NCBI GenBank assembly: GCA_934565855.1
Contig: CAKTIO010000009.1
Span: 16,347 to 80,346, forward strand
Source of the DNA: an uncultured Dysosmobacter sp.
GTDB taxonomy: Bacteria > Bacillota > Clostridia > Oscillospirales > Oscillospiraceae
DNA length: 64,000 nt
Direction of reading: 5' to 3'
A program made the translations under genes and the position numbers. Positions 42,545 through 51,335 of this stretch are shown in pieces; within the stretch, counting starts at the first letter, position 1, and each line of letters begins with the position of its first letter. The notes under the pieces were generated by a model. That model was given only the letters and a program-made list of their open reading frames with translations. It did not search any database and was not told where the DNA came from.

Positions 42545-42874
42545 ATGGAACTGACAAGCAAACAGAGAGCGCAGCTGCGCGGAATGGCAAATACAATGGA
42601 TACCATCCTTCAGATCGGCAAGGACGGTTTGACGGACAATCTTATCAAGCAGGCGGATGACGCGCTGGAAGCGCGGGAGCTGATAAAGGGACGTGTGCTG
42701 GACAACAATCTGGAATACGACGCCCGGTCCGCGGCGGACGCGCTGGCAAAGGCGACCCGCAGCGAGGTAGTTCAGGTCATCGGCACGAAATTTGTGCTGT
42801 ACCGAACCAGCCACAGCAAGCCGAAGGAGAAGCGGATCGAACTGGTAAAGCCGGCAAGGAAAAAGAACATCTGA
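42545..42874 (+). CDS. yhbY: YhbY-family RNA-binding protein (CRM domain)
   Basis: A 109-residue CRM-domain protein. The pattern Lys-Gln-Arg-Ala-Gln-Leu-Arg near the start, Ile-Gly-Lys-Asp-Gly-Leu-Thr-Asp and Gly-Thr-Lys-Phe-Val-Leu-Tyr-Arg is typical. YhbY binds pre-50S ribosomal particles. It sits 16 bp before nadD, the usual arrangement in Firmicutes (yhbY/yqeI-nadD-yqeK). Confidence 0.93.
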   Translation: MELTSKQRAQLRGMANTMDTILQIGKDGLTDNLIKQADDALEARELIKGRVLDNNLEYDARSAADALAKATRSEVVQVIGTKFVLYRTSHSKPKEKRIELVKPARKKNI

Positions 42875-42890
42875 AAGCGGGGAAACGATC

Positions 42891-44084
42891 ATGCGTATCG
42901 GAGTTTATGGAGGGACCTTTAATCCGCCCCATCTGGGACATCTGACAGCGGCAAGAGCCGCAGTGGAGCTGCTGAAGATAGATAAGCTGCTGCTGATCCC
43001 GGACCGGCTTCCGCCGCACAAGGCTCTGCCGGCGGGCAGCCCGACGGCACAGCAGCGGCTGGAGATGACGCGGCTTGCGGGTGAACAGCTGAACCTGGGA
43101 GACAGCGTGGAGACGCTGAATCTGGAGCTTTGCCGTCAGGGACCCAGCTATACAGCCGATACGCTGGCGCAGCTGCATACCCTCTATCCGGACGCGGAGC
43201 TTTGGTTGCTGATGGGAACGGACATGTTTCTGACCATTCAGGCGTGGCACCAGCCGGAACGGATTTTTGATCTGGCGGGTGTTGCCGCGTTCGGGCGGAC
43301 AGAGGCAGACACGGAGTCGCTTTTCGCGCCCCAGCGGGAATACCTGTACCGGAAATATCCCAACGCCCGCCTGTTCACCTTGACCGTTCCCGGCGTGGTG
43401 GATATTTCCTCCACCGAGCTGCGGGCGCGGCTTGCGGAGGGAACGGGAGGCTGCTATCTGCCGCCTGCAGTGTATGGCTACATCCTGCGGAACGGACTTT
43501 ACGGCACGAAGGCGGACCTGAAGCACCTGCCGCTGAATCAGCTGCGTCCAGTGGCATTGAGCTTTCTCAAGCACAAGCGCATCCCGCACGTTTTGGGAAC
43601 CGAGCAGGAAGCGATCCGTCTGGCAGAGCGCTATGGAGCGGATGTGCAGAAGGCGCGGGTAGCTGCGCTGCTGCATGACTGCACGAAGCGGCTGGAGATG
43701 GAAGACCAGCTGGCGCTGTGTGAGAAATACCACATAGAGCTGGATGAGCTGGAGCAAAAGGCGCTGAAGCTGCTGCACGCCAAGACCGGGGCGGAGATTG
43801 CCCGGGATCTGTTCGGCGTGGATGACGAGATCTACCGGGCAATTTGGTGGCATACGACAGGGCATCCCAATATGACACTGCTGGAAAAGGTCATTTATCT
43901 GGCGGATTATATTGAACCCAGCCGGGATTTTCCGGGAGTGGACAGGCTGCGCCAGGTGTGCTATAAAGATTTAGATGCCGGGCTGGAATTGGGTCTGAGC
44001 ATGACGGTGGAGGAAATGAACGAGCGGGGCAATCCGGTGCATCGCGCCACGTTGGCTGCCTTGGAGGACTTGAAAGGAAAGTAA
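42891..44084 (+). CDS. Fusion of nicotinate-nucleotide adenylyltransferase (NadD) and HD-domain hydrolase (YqeK)
   Basis: A 397-residue two-domain protein. Residues 1-205 are NadD: Gly-Gly-Thr-Phe-Asn-Pro-Pro-His-Leu-Gly-His (7-17) and Ile-Ser-Ser-Thr-Glu-Leu-Arg (172-178). It makes deamido-NAD from nicotinate mononucleotide and ATP. Residues about 212-395 are YqeK-like, with the HD metal pair His262-Asp263 and later His-Thr-Thr-Gly-His and Tyr-Leu-Ala-Asp-Tyr-Ile-Glu-Pro-Ser-Arg. YqeK proteins hydrolyse diadenosine tetraphosphate to ADP. In most Firmicutes these are two adjacent genes; no stop or frameshift separates them here. Confidence 0.93.
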   Translation: MRIGVYGGTFNPPHLGHLTAARAAVELLKIDKLLLIPDRLPPHKALPAGSPTAQQRLEMTRLAGEQLNLGDSVETLNLELCRQGPSYTADTLAQLHTLYPDAELWLLMGTDMFLTIQAWHQPERIFDLAGVAAFGRTEADTESLFAPQREYLYRKYPNARLFTLTVPGVVDISSTELRARLAEGTGGCYLPPAVYGYILRNGLYGTKADLKHLPLNQLRPVALSFLKHKRIPHVLGTEQEAIRLAERYGADVQKARVAALLHDCTKRLEMEDQLALCEKYHIELDELEQKALKLLHAKTGAEIARDLFGVDDEIYRAIWWHTTGHPNMTLLEKVIYLADYIEPSRDFPGVDRLRQVCYKDLDAGLELGLSMTVEEMNERGNPVHRATLAALEDLKGK

Positions 44085-44092
44085 CCGGACGA

Positions 44093-45574
44093 ATGAACAG
44101 ATATCAGGGAAAACATACGGCAGGAGAGCCTGCGCGGGAAAAGGGACAGAAGAAAAAGCGCACCAGCCGGTTTACCCGGCAGCAGAAGCTGCTGATCGCA
44201 CTGTGCGTGGTGCTGGCACTGGCGCTGTGCGTGGTGGCAGCATATAAGGCGCTGATCGTAAAGCCGGAGCTTCCGTCTGTGGATGGAAACGGAAAGAGCG
44301 ACGCGGAGACCGTGGACTACGGTGACGGTGTGCAGCCAAAGGTCTCCGGAAAGCGGAAGTCTGAGGATTATTACACCGTTCTGATTTTGGGTCGGGATAC
44401 AGGCGGAGGCGGCAATACGGACACCATGCTGCTGGCGTCCTATGACGTGACCAATCAGAAGGCAACGGTCATGTCCATTCCGCGGGATACGATGGTGAAT
44501 GTGTCCTGGGACGTAAAGAAGATCAATTCGGTATATAATACTTACGGCGGCGGAGAAAAGGGAATTCAGGCGGTGTATAAGGAGGTCTCCCAGTTGGTAG
44601 GCTTTGAGCCGGATTACCAGGTGGTAGTAGAGTGGGAAGCGGTTGGAGAGATCGTGGATGCCATCGGCGGCGTGTGGTTTGACGTTCCCTATGATATGCA
44701 CTACAACGACCCCTATCAAGATCTGGTCATCAATCAGGCGAAGGGCTACCGGAAGCTCAGCGGAAGCGATGCCATGCAGGTGATCCGTTGGAGAAAAAAC
44801 AACGGAAAGAGCGGCATTGGCGACAGCGGTCGTATGGAGATCCAGCAGAACTTCCTGAAGGCAGTGATCCAGCAGATGCTGACCATCAAGAATGTTGGAA
44901 ATCTGAATAAGATCGCCAAGGTTTTCCAGAACAACGTGGAGACCGATTTGAGTTTCCAGAACATCATGTGGTTTGCACAAAAGGCGATTTTCGGCGGTTT
45001 GAGTGTGGATAATGTGGAGTTTTTGACCATGCCCTGGAAGGGGACCTACGCATACAGTCGGTATTACCACCAGAACCTGGACTATGTTGTTCCCATTGCG
45101 GATGAGCTGCTGGAGATCGTGAATGAAAAGCTCAGCCCCTTTGTAGAGCCGTTCACATTGAGCGACCTGGATATCATGTCTGTGAATTCTGATGGAAGCC
45201 TGTCCTCCACCACCGGGCATGTGGAGGATACCAAGGCGACGACGGCTCCGTCTGGCTCCGGCAGTAAGCCGTCGCAGAATACGGGGAATACCTCTGGTGG
45301 AACGACAGCTCCGCAGGAGCCGGAGGAAAATCAGCCGGTGCAGCAGCCGGAGAATCCTGGTCAGGAGAATCCCGGCGGAGGTACGCAGAGCGGCAGCTCC
45401 GGAGAGACCGGAGGAGAGTCCGGCGGAACGGCAGAACCGGGGACCGGCGGGGCAACGGAGCCGGAGCACGGCAGCCAGGAGCCGGAGCAGCCCTCCGGCG
45501 GAGAGGAAAATTCCTCCGGTGGAAGTGATGTGGAGTGGACGACAGTTCCCTCTGAGCCGGATACAACGGCATAA
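44093..45574 (+). CDS. LytR-CpsA-Psr (LCP) family cell-wall ligase
   Basis: A 493-residue type II membrane protein. A basic cytoplasmic N-terminus is followed by one membrane segment (about residues 33-53). The extracellular LCP domain (about 90-330) has Leu-Ile-Leu-Gly-Arg-Asp and Ser-Ile-Pro-Arg-Asp-Thr-Met-Val. A Ser/Thr/Gly/Pro/Glu-rich low-complexity tail (about 375-493) probably spans the wall. LCP enzymes attach teichoic acids or capsular glycans to peptidoglycan from lipid carriers. Some Arg and Asp residues of the pyrophosphate pocket are visible, but substrate specificity is not. It lies 8 bp after the nadD-yqeK fusion. Confidence 0.93.
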   Translation: MNRYQGKHTAGEPAREKGQKKKRTSRFTRQQKLLIALCVVLALALCVVAAYKALIVKPELPSVDGNGKSDAETVDYGDGVQPKVSGKRKSEDYYTVLILGRDTGGGGNTDTMLLASYDVTNQKATVMSIPRDTMVNVSWDVKKINSVYNTYGGGEKGIQAVYKEVSQLVGFEPDYQVVVEWEAVGEIVDAIGGVWFDVPYDMHYNDPYQDLVINQAKGYRKLSGSDAMQVIRWRKNNGKSGIGDSGRMEIQQNFLKAVIQQMLTIKNVGNLNKIAKVFQNNVETDLSFQNIMWFAQKAIFGGLSVDNVEFLTMPWKGTYAYSRYYHQNLDYVVPIADELLEIVNEKLSPFVEPFTLSDLDIMSVNSDGSLSSTTGHVEDTKATTAPSGSGSKPSQNTGNTSGGTTAPQEPEENQPVQQPENPGQENPGGGTQSGSSGETGGESGGTAEPGTGGATEPEHGSQEPEQPSGGEENSSGGSDVEWTTVPSEPDTTA

Positions 45575-45604
45575 AAGCGGAAGAAAAGAAAGGAATTAAG
45601 ATCA

Positions 45605-45964
45605 ATGACACCAAAGGAAATGGTATATACGGCGGCAAAGGCGCTGGACGAAAAAAAGGGACGGGAAATCGCGGCGGTAGAGGTTACGGATCTGACCTCG
45701 CTGGCGGATTATTTCGTGTTTGCCACCGGTGGCTCCAATACGCAGATCAACGCGCTGTGCAGCTCGGTGGAAAAGGCGCTGGATGAAAAGGGCGTTTCCG
45801 TGCTGCGCCGGGAGGGTTACCGTGAGGGAACCTGGGTGCTGCTGGATTACGGCGACATTGTGGTGCATGTGTTTTCCGCAGAGGCACGGGAGTTCTACTC
45901 TTTGGAGCGCCTGTGGAAGGACGGCACTCCGGTGGATCTGAGCAAAGTACTGACAAAGGACTGA
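45605..45964 (+). CDS. rsfS: Ribosome silencing factor RsfS (Iojap)
   Basis: A 119-residue protein that binds L14 of the 50S subunit and blocks subunit joining when nutrients are scarce. The motif Asp-Leu-Thr-Ser-Leu-Ala-Asp-Tyr-Phe-Val-Phe-Ala-Thr-Gly (about 29-42) and Trp-Val-Leu-Leu-Asp-Tyr-Gly-Asp-Ile-Val-Val-His-Val-Phe (about 77-90) define the family. It is the last gene of the run that begins at smc; nadD-yqeK-rsfS clustering is common. Confidence 0.96.
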   Translation: MTPKEMVYTAAKALDEKKGREIAAVEVTDLTSLADYFVFATGGSNTQINALCSSVEKALDEKGVSVLRREGYREGTWVLLDYGDIVVHVFSAEAREFYSLERLWKDGTPVDLSKVLTKD

Positions 45965-45976
45965 AGCTGCGGAGAA

Positions 45977-46006
45977 ATCCCCGGAAAAGGAAACTTTTCC
46001 GGGGAT
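45977..46006 (+). terminator. Hairpin after rsfS
   Basis: A perfect 13-bp stem (ATCCCCGGAAAAG with CTTTTCCGGGGAT) and a GAAA loop. No T-run follows, and the leuS -35 box begins five bases later, so it may end the upstream transcript only partly. Confidence 0.5.
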
Positions 46007-46010
46007 GCAC

Positions 46011-46039
46011 TTGACAAAATGAGGAAACACACTTAAAAT
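46011..46039 (+). promoter_or_regulatory. Promoter of the T-box/leuS transcript
   Basis: A perfect TTGACA (46011-46016), a 17-bp spacer and TAAAAT (46034-46039). Confidence 0.8.
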
Positions 46040-46045
46040 ACGGGT

Positions 46046-46296
46046 ATCAATGACGTTGAAGGGAAGAAAGACGGAATGTCCTGTCTTCAGAGAGTCGGTG
46101 GCAGCTGGAAGCCGATGGAGGAGTTCCGTGTATAACTGGTCCCGGAGTTGTTTGCCAGAAGACAGTAAGGCAAAACGGCTGACCCCGTTATCGGTCAGAT
46201 TCCATGAATCGCTGAGGGCTGTGCAGGTGACTGCCGGCTGAATCAGGGTGGTAACGCGTATTTCGCCCCTGACCGGAAGGTCGGGGGCGTTTTTTT
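46046..46296 (+). promoter_or_regulatory. T-box leader of leuS
   Basis: A tRNA-sensing leader. Stem I distal features (CAGAGAGTCGGTGG then GGAAGCC) occur near 46088. The T-box sequence AGGGTGGTAACGCG (46245-46258) pairs with the tRNA acceptor end. The competing terminator is CGCCCCTGACC/GGTCGGGGGCG (46264-46289) followed by seven T residues. Uncharged tRNA-Leu should favour the antiterminator and raise leuS expression. I infer Leu from the downstream gene and did not locate the specifier codon with confidence. Confidence 0.92.
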
Positions 46297-46328
46297 GGAA
46301 ATGATTCATGAAAATGAAGGAGAATATT

Positions 46329-48755
46329 ATGAAGTACGATTTCACTGCGATTGAGAAAAAGTGGCAGCAGAAATGGCTGGAGGTAAAGCCGTTTGCCGCT
46401 GTGACCGGGGATAAGACCCGGGAAAAGTTCTACGGCTTGATCGAGTTCCCCTATCCCTCCGGACAGGGACTGCATGTAGGTCATGCCCGCCCGTTTACCG
46501 CCATGGACATCATCTGCCGCAAGAAGCGGATGCAGGGCTACAATGTGCTGTTCCCCATTGGCTTTGATGCCTTTGGTCTGCCCACGGAGAATTATGCCAT
46601 TAAGAACCATGTCCACCCCGCTATCGTTACCAAGCAGAACATTGCCAACTTCACCAAGCAGCTGCATATGCTGGGCTACTCCTTCGACTGGGACCGTGTC
46701 GTGGATACCACGGACCCCAGCTATTACAAGTGGACCCAGTGGATTTTCCTCCAGCTGTTCAAGAAGGGGCTGGCATATAAGGCGTCCATGCCTGTGAACT
46801 GGTGTACCAGCTGCAAGTGCGTGCTGGCAAACGAGGAAGTGGTAGAGGGCGTCTGCGAGCGCTGCGGCAGCGAGGTCATCCGGAAGGAAAAGTCCCAGTG
46901 GATGCTGGCGATCACTAAGTACGCTGACCGTTTGATTGACGATCTGGACGATGTGGATTATATCGAGCGGGTGAAAATCCAGCAGCGCAACTGGATCGGA
47001 CGCAGCGAGGGTACTGAGGTGGACTTCACCGCTACCAACGGCGACAAGCTGACGGTTTACACCACCCGGTGCGACACCCTGTTCGGCGTGACCTATATGG
47101 TCATTTCTCCGGAGCATCCCTATCTGGCAAAGTGGAAGGACTTGATCACCAACTGGAACGCTGTGGAGAGCTACCAGCAGGAGGCTGCCCGGAAGTCTGA
47201 TTTTGAGCGCGGCGAGCTGAATAAGGACAAGACCGGTGTCCGCCTGGAGGGCATTGAGGCGGTGCACCCCGTTACGGGCAAGCACATTCCCATTTTTGTT
47301 TCCGACTATGTACTGATGGGCTACGGCACCGGCATCGTCATGGGTGTGCCCGGTCACGACCAGCGCGACTGGGACTTCGCAAAGGCGTTTGATCTGCCCA
47401 TCATCGAGGTGGTCAAGGGCGGTGACGTGACCAAGTGCGCCTTCGCTTTGAAGGATGACACGGGCATTATGGTCAACTCTGATTTCCTTAATGGTCTGAC
47501 TGTTAAGGAAGCCATTCCTGCGATGAAGAAGTGGGTCACGGAGCATGGCATCGGTCATCCCAAGACCAACTTCAAGCTCCGCGACTGGGTGTTCAGCCGC
47601 CAGCGCTATTGGGGCGAGCCCATTCCTCTGGTGAAGTGCGAAAAGTGCGGATGGGTCCCTCTGCCGGAGGATCAGCTGCCCCTGCTGCTGCCGGAGGTGG
47701 AGAGCTACGAGCTGACCGATGACGGTGAATCTCCCCTGTCCAAGATGACGGATTGGGTGAATACCACCTGTCCCTGCTGCGGTGGTCCTGCCCAGCGAGA
47801 GACTGACACCATGCCCCAGTGGGCCGGATCCTGCTGGTATTTCCTGCGGTATATGGATCCCCACAACGATCAGGCGCTGGCAAGCAAGGAGGCACTGGAA
47901 TACTGGTCCCCTGTGGACTGGTACAACGGCGGCATGGAGCATACCACGCTGCACCTGCTGTACTCCCGGTTCTGGCATAAGTTCCTGTATGATATCGGCG
48001 CTGTACCGACCAAGGAGCCGTACGCCAAGCGTACCAGCCACGGCATGATTCTGGGTGAGGGCGGCGAGAAGATGTCCAAGTCCCGGGGTAACGTGGTGAA
48101 CCCCAACGATATTGTGGAGCAGTACGGTGCGGATACCATGCGTCTGTATATCATGTTCGTGGGTGACTTCGAGCAGGCTGCTACCTGGTCCACTGAAGCG
48201 GTCAAGGGCTCCAAGCGCTTCCTGGACCGTGTATGGAATCTGGCGGAGCAGGCGGGAGAAAGCTATGAGGCGACTCCGGCAAACGAGGCAATCATTCACA
48301 AGACCATCAAGAAGGTGACGGAGGACATCGACACGCTGAAGATGAACACCGCCATTGCCGCACTGATGACGATGGTCAACGAGTTCTATACCAACGGCGT
48401 GACCCGCGGCGACATGAAATATCTGCTGCAGCTGCTGAATCCGTTTGCACCTCATATCACGGAGGAGCTGTGGGAGAGCATGGGCTTTGCCAAGCTGACG
48501 GGTAAAATGTGCTGCCAGAGCCAGTGGCCGGAGTATGATGCCAGCAAGACGGTGGCTTCTACCTGCGAGATGGCGGTACAGGTCAACGGCAAGCTGAAGG
48601 GTACCGTGGTCATGCCCGCTAACAGCGAAGAGGAAGCGGTTCTGGATGCAGCGAAAAAGATCGAAAAGGTGATGAAGGCGACAGGGGGCATGAAGATCAT
48701 CAAGACGATTTATGTAAAGAACCGCCTGATCAACCTCATTGTAAAGCCGCAGTAA
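46329..48755 (+). CDS. leuS: Leucyl-tRNA synthetase
   Basis: This 808-residue class I synthetase charges tRNA-Leu and edits mischarged products. The HIGH-type motif is [10 protein letters not shown] (about residues 40-49). The CP1 editing domain (about 220-400) includes Thr-Thr-Arg-Cys-Asp-Thr-Leu-Phe-Gly. KMSKS is in Glu-Lys-Met-Ser-Lys-Ser-Arg-Gly-Asn. A C-terminal anticodon-binding domain follows. AAGGAG six bases before the ATG at 46329 fixes the start. It is controlled by the T-box leader upstream. Confidence 0.97.
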   Translation: MKYDFTAIEKKWQQKWLEVKPFAAVTGDKTREKFYGLIEFPYPSGQGLHVGHARPFTAMDIICRKKRMQGYNVLFPIGFDAFGLPTENYAIKNHVHPAIVTKQNIANFTKQLHMLGYSFDWDRVVDTTDPSYYKWTQWIFLQLFKKGLAYKASMPVNWCTSCKCVLANEEVVEGVCERCGSEVIRKEKSQWMLAITKYADRLIDDLDDVDYIERVKIQQRNWIGRSEGTEVDFTATNGDKLTVYTTRCDTLFGVTYMVISPEHPYLAKWKDLITNWNAVESYQQEAARKSDFERGELNKDKTGVRLEGIEAVHPVTGKHIPIFVSDYVLMGYGTGIVMGVPGHDQRDWDFAKAFDLPIIEVVKGGDVTKCAFALKDDTGIMVNSDFLNGLTVKEAIPAMKKWVTEHGIGHPKTNFKLRDWVFSRQRYWGEPIPLVKCEKCGWVPLPEDQLPLLLPEVESYELTDDGESPLSKMTDWVNTTCPCCGGPAQRETDTMPQWAGSCWYFLRYMDPHNDQALASKEALEYWSPVDWYNGGMEHTTLHLLYSRFWHKFLYDIGAVPTKEPYAKRTSHGMILGEGGEKMSKSRGNVVNPNDIVEQYGADTMRLYIMFVGDFEQAATWSTEAVKGSKRFLDRVWNLAEQAGESYEATPANEAIIHKTIKKVTEDIDTLKMNTAIAALMTMVNEFYTNGVTRGDMKYLLQLLNPFAPHITEELWESMGFAKLTGKMCCQSQWPEYDASKTVASTCEMAVQVNGKLKGTVVMPANSEEEAVLDAAKKIEKVMKATGGMKIIKTIYVKNRLINLIVKPQ

Positions 48756-48789
48756 GAAAACAATTTTTCGGATTTTTCGATATTGTCCC

Positions 48790-48818
48790 TTGACATCCAT
48801 AACGGTTCTCTGTATAAT
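48790..48818 (+). promoter_or_regulatory. Consensus promoter of rpsU
   Basis: Perfect TTGACA (48790-48795), a 17-bp spacer and a perfect TATAAT (48813-48818) preceded by TG (extended -10). It is the strongest-looking promoter in the window. Confidence 0.9.
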
Positions 48819-48895
48819 GCATTTGTTGAAGCCATACGATTATGGCCCTTAAAGTGCTGCGGTTTGCCCGGCATTCTGGAGGGAGGGAAATATAG

Positions 48896-49081
48896 ATGTC
48901 TGAGATTCGTGTAAAAGATGGCGAGACCATCGATAGCGCTCTGAAGCGTTTCAAGCGTAGCTGTGCCAAGGCAGGCGTCCTGGCTGAGGTTCGTAAGAGA
49001 GAGCATTATGAGAGCCCCAGTGTCAAGCGCCGTAAGAAGTCTGAAGCTGCTCGCAAGAATAAGAACAAGCGTTTTTATTGA
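48896..49081 (+). CDS. rpsU: 30S ribosomal protein S21
   Basis: A 61-residue basic protein of the small subunit. [12 protein letters not shown] (about 11-22), [14 protein letters not shown] and the Lys/Arg-rich C-terminus are diagnostic. It has a consensus promoter of its own and a terminator, so it is a single-gene unit. Confidence 0.97.
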   Translation: MSEIRVKDGETIDSALKRFKRSCAKAGVLAEVRKREHYESPSVKRRKKSEAARKNKNKRFY

Positions 49082-49090
49082 TTAGCGGCA

Positions 49091-49126
49091 AAAGAGCTGC
49101 ACCGTAAGGTGCAGCTCTTTTCTTTT
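49091..49126 (+). terminator. Terminator after rpsU
   Basis: A 13-bp perfect stem (AAAGAGCTGCACC at 49091-49103 with 49108-49120, loop GTAA) is followed by TCTTTTG. It may also serve the convergent gene. Confidence 0.85.
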
Positions 49127-49143
49127 GCCCAAAAAAGAATGGT

Positions 49144-49893
49144 TCAGGAAAAAATCTGCGGAAGGAGGTCTCGAACCTCTGGAAAGAGCAGAAATCCGGT
49201 GGAAAGCCCCAATGTACTGCCGATTTGAATTTTGCGGCGTATGGTTCCGGCATCGTCAAAGAGAACAAAATGCGTTTTTCTGTCTTCCTGATAAGTAAAG
49301 TAGCGGGCGCACAGCTCTTGGGAAAAAAAGGTACTGGGAGAGAGACGGGCTTGCAGCTGCTGAAAGGCGGCAGGCTCCATAGGGCTTCCCTCTCCCGTGG
49401 GAGAGGGAAGCAGAAAATCCATGGTCAGGCGCTGCAGGTCCAGGGCAACTGTGCCATACTGCTTTCTGGATGCTTCCAGGTATTCTGTAAAGCTGCCGCC
49501 GGAGATGGCGGAGCTGATAAAAGCACAAGCGCCGGAGACAGCATATTCCTGCGGAAGGAACAGCTTCTTTTTTGCCGGAGACAGCGCGCCTGCAAGACAG
49601 CGGACAAACTGTGATTTGTCATCTGTTGGGTGCTTCTCAAAATCCAAAACCACGCCGGAGTACCCTTGAAAGCCGCATTCCCGGAGAATGGAGCGCGTGA
49701 GCTTTTCCGGCGAAGAGATCGTGGGGGCATCAATATCGCTGAGCGCAAGAAGACCGCCCTTTCCGGGCAGAAATGCTTCCCGGCGGAGCAGGGAGGACTG
49801 CGGACCAATCCGGTAAGCCATGTGGCAGAGATTTCTGGTGAAGCGGGACGCTGCCTGTTCCTCCTGCGGCGTGACAGATAGGTATAATTGCAA
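49144..49893 (-). CDS. Hypothetical protein with a glycosidase-18-like barrel
   Basis: About 249 residues. The stretch Tyr-Ser-Gly-Val-Val-Leu-Asp-Phe-Glu-Lys-His-Pro near residue 95 resembles the catalytic Asp-x-Glu strand of GH18-type TIM barrels, but only the Asp-Phe-Glu part is clear, so activity is uncertain. No signal peptide is visible. An AAGGGGGG ribosome-binding site lies seven bases before a TTG at 49893. The ATG nine codons earlier (49920) has no ribosome-binding site, so I prefer TTG. It is divergent from yqeG, whose promoter overlaps its start region. Confidence 0.65.
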   Translation of the reverse strand: MQLYLSVTPQEEQAASRFTRNLCHMAYRIGPQSSLLRREAFLPGKGGLLALSDIDAPTISSPEKLTRSILRECGFQGYSGVVLDFEKHPTDDKSQFVRCLAGALSPAKKKLFLPQEYAVSGACAFISSAISGGSFTEYLEASRKQYGTVALDLQRLTMDFLLPSPTGEGSPMEPAAFQQLQARLSPSTFFSQELCARYFTYQEDRKTHFVLFDDAGTIRRKIQIGSTLGLSTGFLLFPEVRDLLPQIFS

Positions 49894-49906
49894 AGCAATG
49901 CCCCCC

Positions 49907-49935
49907 TTGTAGAAAATCATGTGGTCTGCTATACT
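49907..49935 (+). promoter_or_regulatory. Promoter of yqeG
   Basis: TTGTAG (49907-49912), a 17-bp spacer and TATACT (49930-49935), 37 bp before the start. Confidence 0.6.
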
Positions 49936-49971
49936 GAATCTGAAATATCGTATGTACTGCGGGAGAGAAAT

Positions 49972-50475
49972 ATGAAAAGTTACCTGACTCCGGACGCATT
50001 GTTTGACAGCTACCGGCAAATTACCCCTGAATATCTGAAAGCACACCAGATCACGCTGCTGCTGAGTGATTTGGATTTTACGCTGGCGGCAAAGTCTACC
50101 CGGCATCCGGACGCGGCGCTGAAGCAGTGGATCGCAGAGCTGCACCAGGCGGGGATCGTTTTCATGATCGTATCCAATAACCGGTCCGGTAAACGGGTGA
50201 CAGATTTTTGCGCAGAGCTTGGAGTGCCGTATCAGGGACACGCCAGAAAGCCCAGCCCAGAGGGGCTGCGCAGTGCCATGCAGCGTGCCGGGATCCAGCG
50301 GGAGCATACAGCGATGCTGGGCGACAAGCTGCTGACGGATATGCTGGCAGCGCACCGTGCGGGCGTGACAGCCTGGATGGTGGAACCGGTGGGCGGAGCG
50401 GTGACACCATGGCAGAAGGTTTTGCACGCCCTGCAGGCTCCCTGGAAGGCGGTTTGCAGGAGAAAAAATCCGTAA
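49972..50475 (+). CDS. yqeG: YqeG-family HAD phosphatase
   Basis: A 167-residue HAD superfamily IIIA protein. Motif I is Leu-Ser-Asp-Leu-Asp-Phe-Thr-Leu (about residues 26-33), motif II is Val-Ser-Asn-Asn, and motif III/IV is Met-Leu-Gly-Asp-Lys-Leu-Leu-Thr-Asp. Related proteins (B. subtilis YqeG, fungal Gep4) dephosphorylate phosphatidylglycerophosphate-type substrates, but the bacterial substrate is not settled. GGGAGAG precedes the ATG at 49972. In Bacillus yqeG clusters with yqeH, aroE, yhbY and nadD; here it is separate. Confidence 0.9.
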   Translation: MKSYLTPDALFDSYRQITPEYLKAHQITLLLSDLDFTLAAKSTRHPDAALKQWIAELHQAGIVFMIVSNNRSGKRVTDFCAELGVPYQGHARKPSPEGLRSAMQRAGIQREHTAMLGDKLLTDMLAAHRAGVTAWMVEPVGGAVTPWQKVLHALQAPWKAVCRRKNP

Positions 50476-50509
50476 GAGAGGCTTTTTTTGGAATTCTCGT
50501 GAAAACCTC

Positions 50510-50538
50510 TTGCATTAAAACGGATATTAGGATAAAAT
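50510..50538 (+). promoter_or_regulatory. Promoter of efp
   Basis: TTGCAT (50510-50515), a 17-bp spacer and TAAAAT (50533-50538). The leader then holds a hairpin with GAGAAAA/TTTTCTC arms (about 50573-50603) before the AAGGAGG ribosome-binding site. Confidence 0.65.
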
Positions 50539-50627
50539 ATGACAGGTTAAATTGCATTGATATACCAATGAGAGAAAATGTCCTCCGGCGGGTCGTTTTC
50601 TCGTAGATTTTTAAGGAGGATAAGATT

Positions 50628-51197
50628 ATGCCTACGATTACTGCAGGTGATTTCCGCAATGGTGTTACGTTTGAAATGGACGGCAAGGTGATGACCGTGC
50701 TGGAGTTCCAGCACGTCAAGCCTGGCAAGGGCGCTGCTTTTGTGCGTACCAAGTACAAGAACGTGATGACCGGTGCAATTCGTGAGGAGTCCTTCAACCC
50801 CACGGCAAAGTTCGAGCAGGCATTTGTGGAGCGCAAGGACGCCGAGTACAGCTATAACGATGGCGACCTGTACTACTTCATGGATCCGGAGACCTATGAT
50901 ATGACTCCGCTGAACCGTGACGTGCTGGGCGACAGCTTCAAGTTCGTGAAGGAAAACACCATGTGCAAGCTGGTGAGCTACAAGGGCAGCGTGTTCGCAG
51001 TGGAGGTTCCCAACTTTATGGATCTGGTCGTTACGGAGACCGAGCCGGGCGTCAAGGGCGATACGGCAACCAACGTGACGAAGGCTGCAACGCTGGAGAC
51101 CGGCGCACAGATCAAGGTTCCCCTGTTTATCAACGAGGGCGAGAAGATCACCATTGATACCCGCACCGGCGAGTATCTGGGTCGCTGCAAGGAATAA
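50628..51197 (+). CDS. efp: Translation elongation factor P
   Basis: A 189-residue three-domain factor that rescues ribosomes stalled at polyproline. The tip loop is [11 protein letters not shown], with Lys34 at the position that is modified in many bacteria. The C-terminus has the usual Ile-Asp-Thr-Arg-Thr-Gly-Glu-Tyr. The ribosome-binding site AAGGAGG is strong. No modification enzyme (EpmA, EarP or YmfI) gene lies nearby. Confidence 0.97.
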   Translation: MPTITAGDFRNGVTFEMDGKVMTVLEFQHVKPGKGAAFVRTKYKNVMTGAIREESFNPTAKFEQAFVERKDAEYSYNDGDLYYFMDPETYDMTPLNRDVLGDSFKFVKENTMCKLVSYKGSVFAVEVPNFMDLVVTETEPGVKGDTATNVTKAATLETGAQIKVPLFINEGEKITIDTRTGEYLGRCKE

Positions 51198-51209
51198 GCG
51201 GTCGATAAC

Positions 51210-51242
51210 AGAGGGGGAGCGGGATACTCCCCCTCTTTTTTC
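51210..51242 (+). terminator. Terminator after efp
   Basis: A perfect 10-bp stem AGAGGGGGAG/CTCCCCCTCT (51210-51219 with 51227-51236) runs into six T residues. Confidence 0.9.
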
Positions 51243-51335
51243 CCAGATGGGTCTACAGAATATCTCTGCCGGATGTGCAGATGATAAAGGTGTTTTGGAA
51301 ATAAGTATTTAAAAGTCAGAAAGGAGCAAATGACA

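Noticed and set aside
46188..48800. 870-codon open frame on the minus strand
   Set aside because: It is the antisense shadow of leuS, His- and Leu-rich with no domain; the plus strand encodes an intact synthetase.
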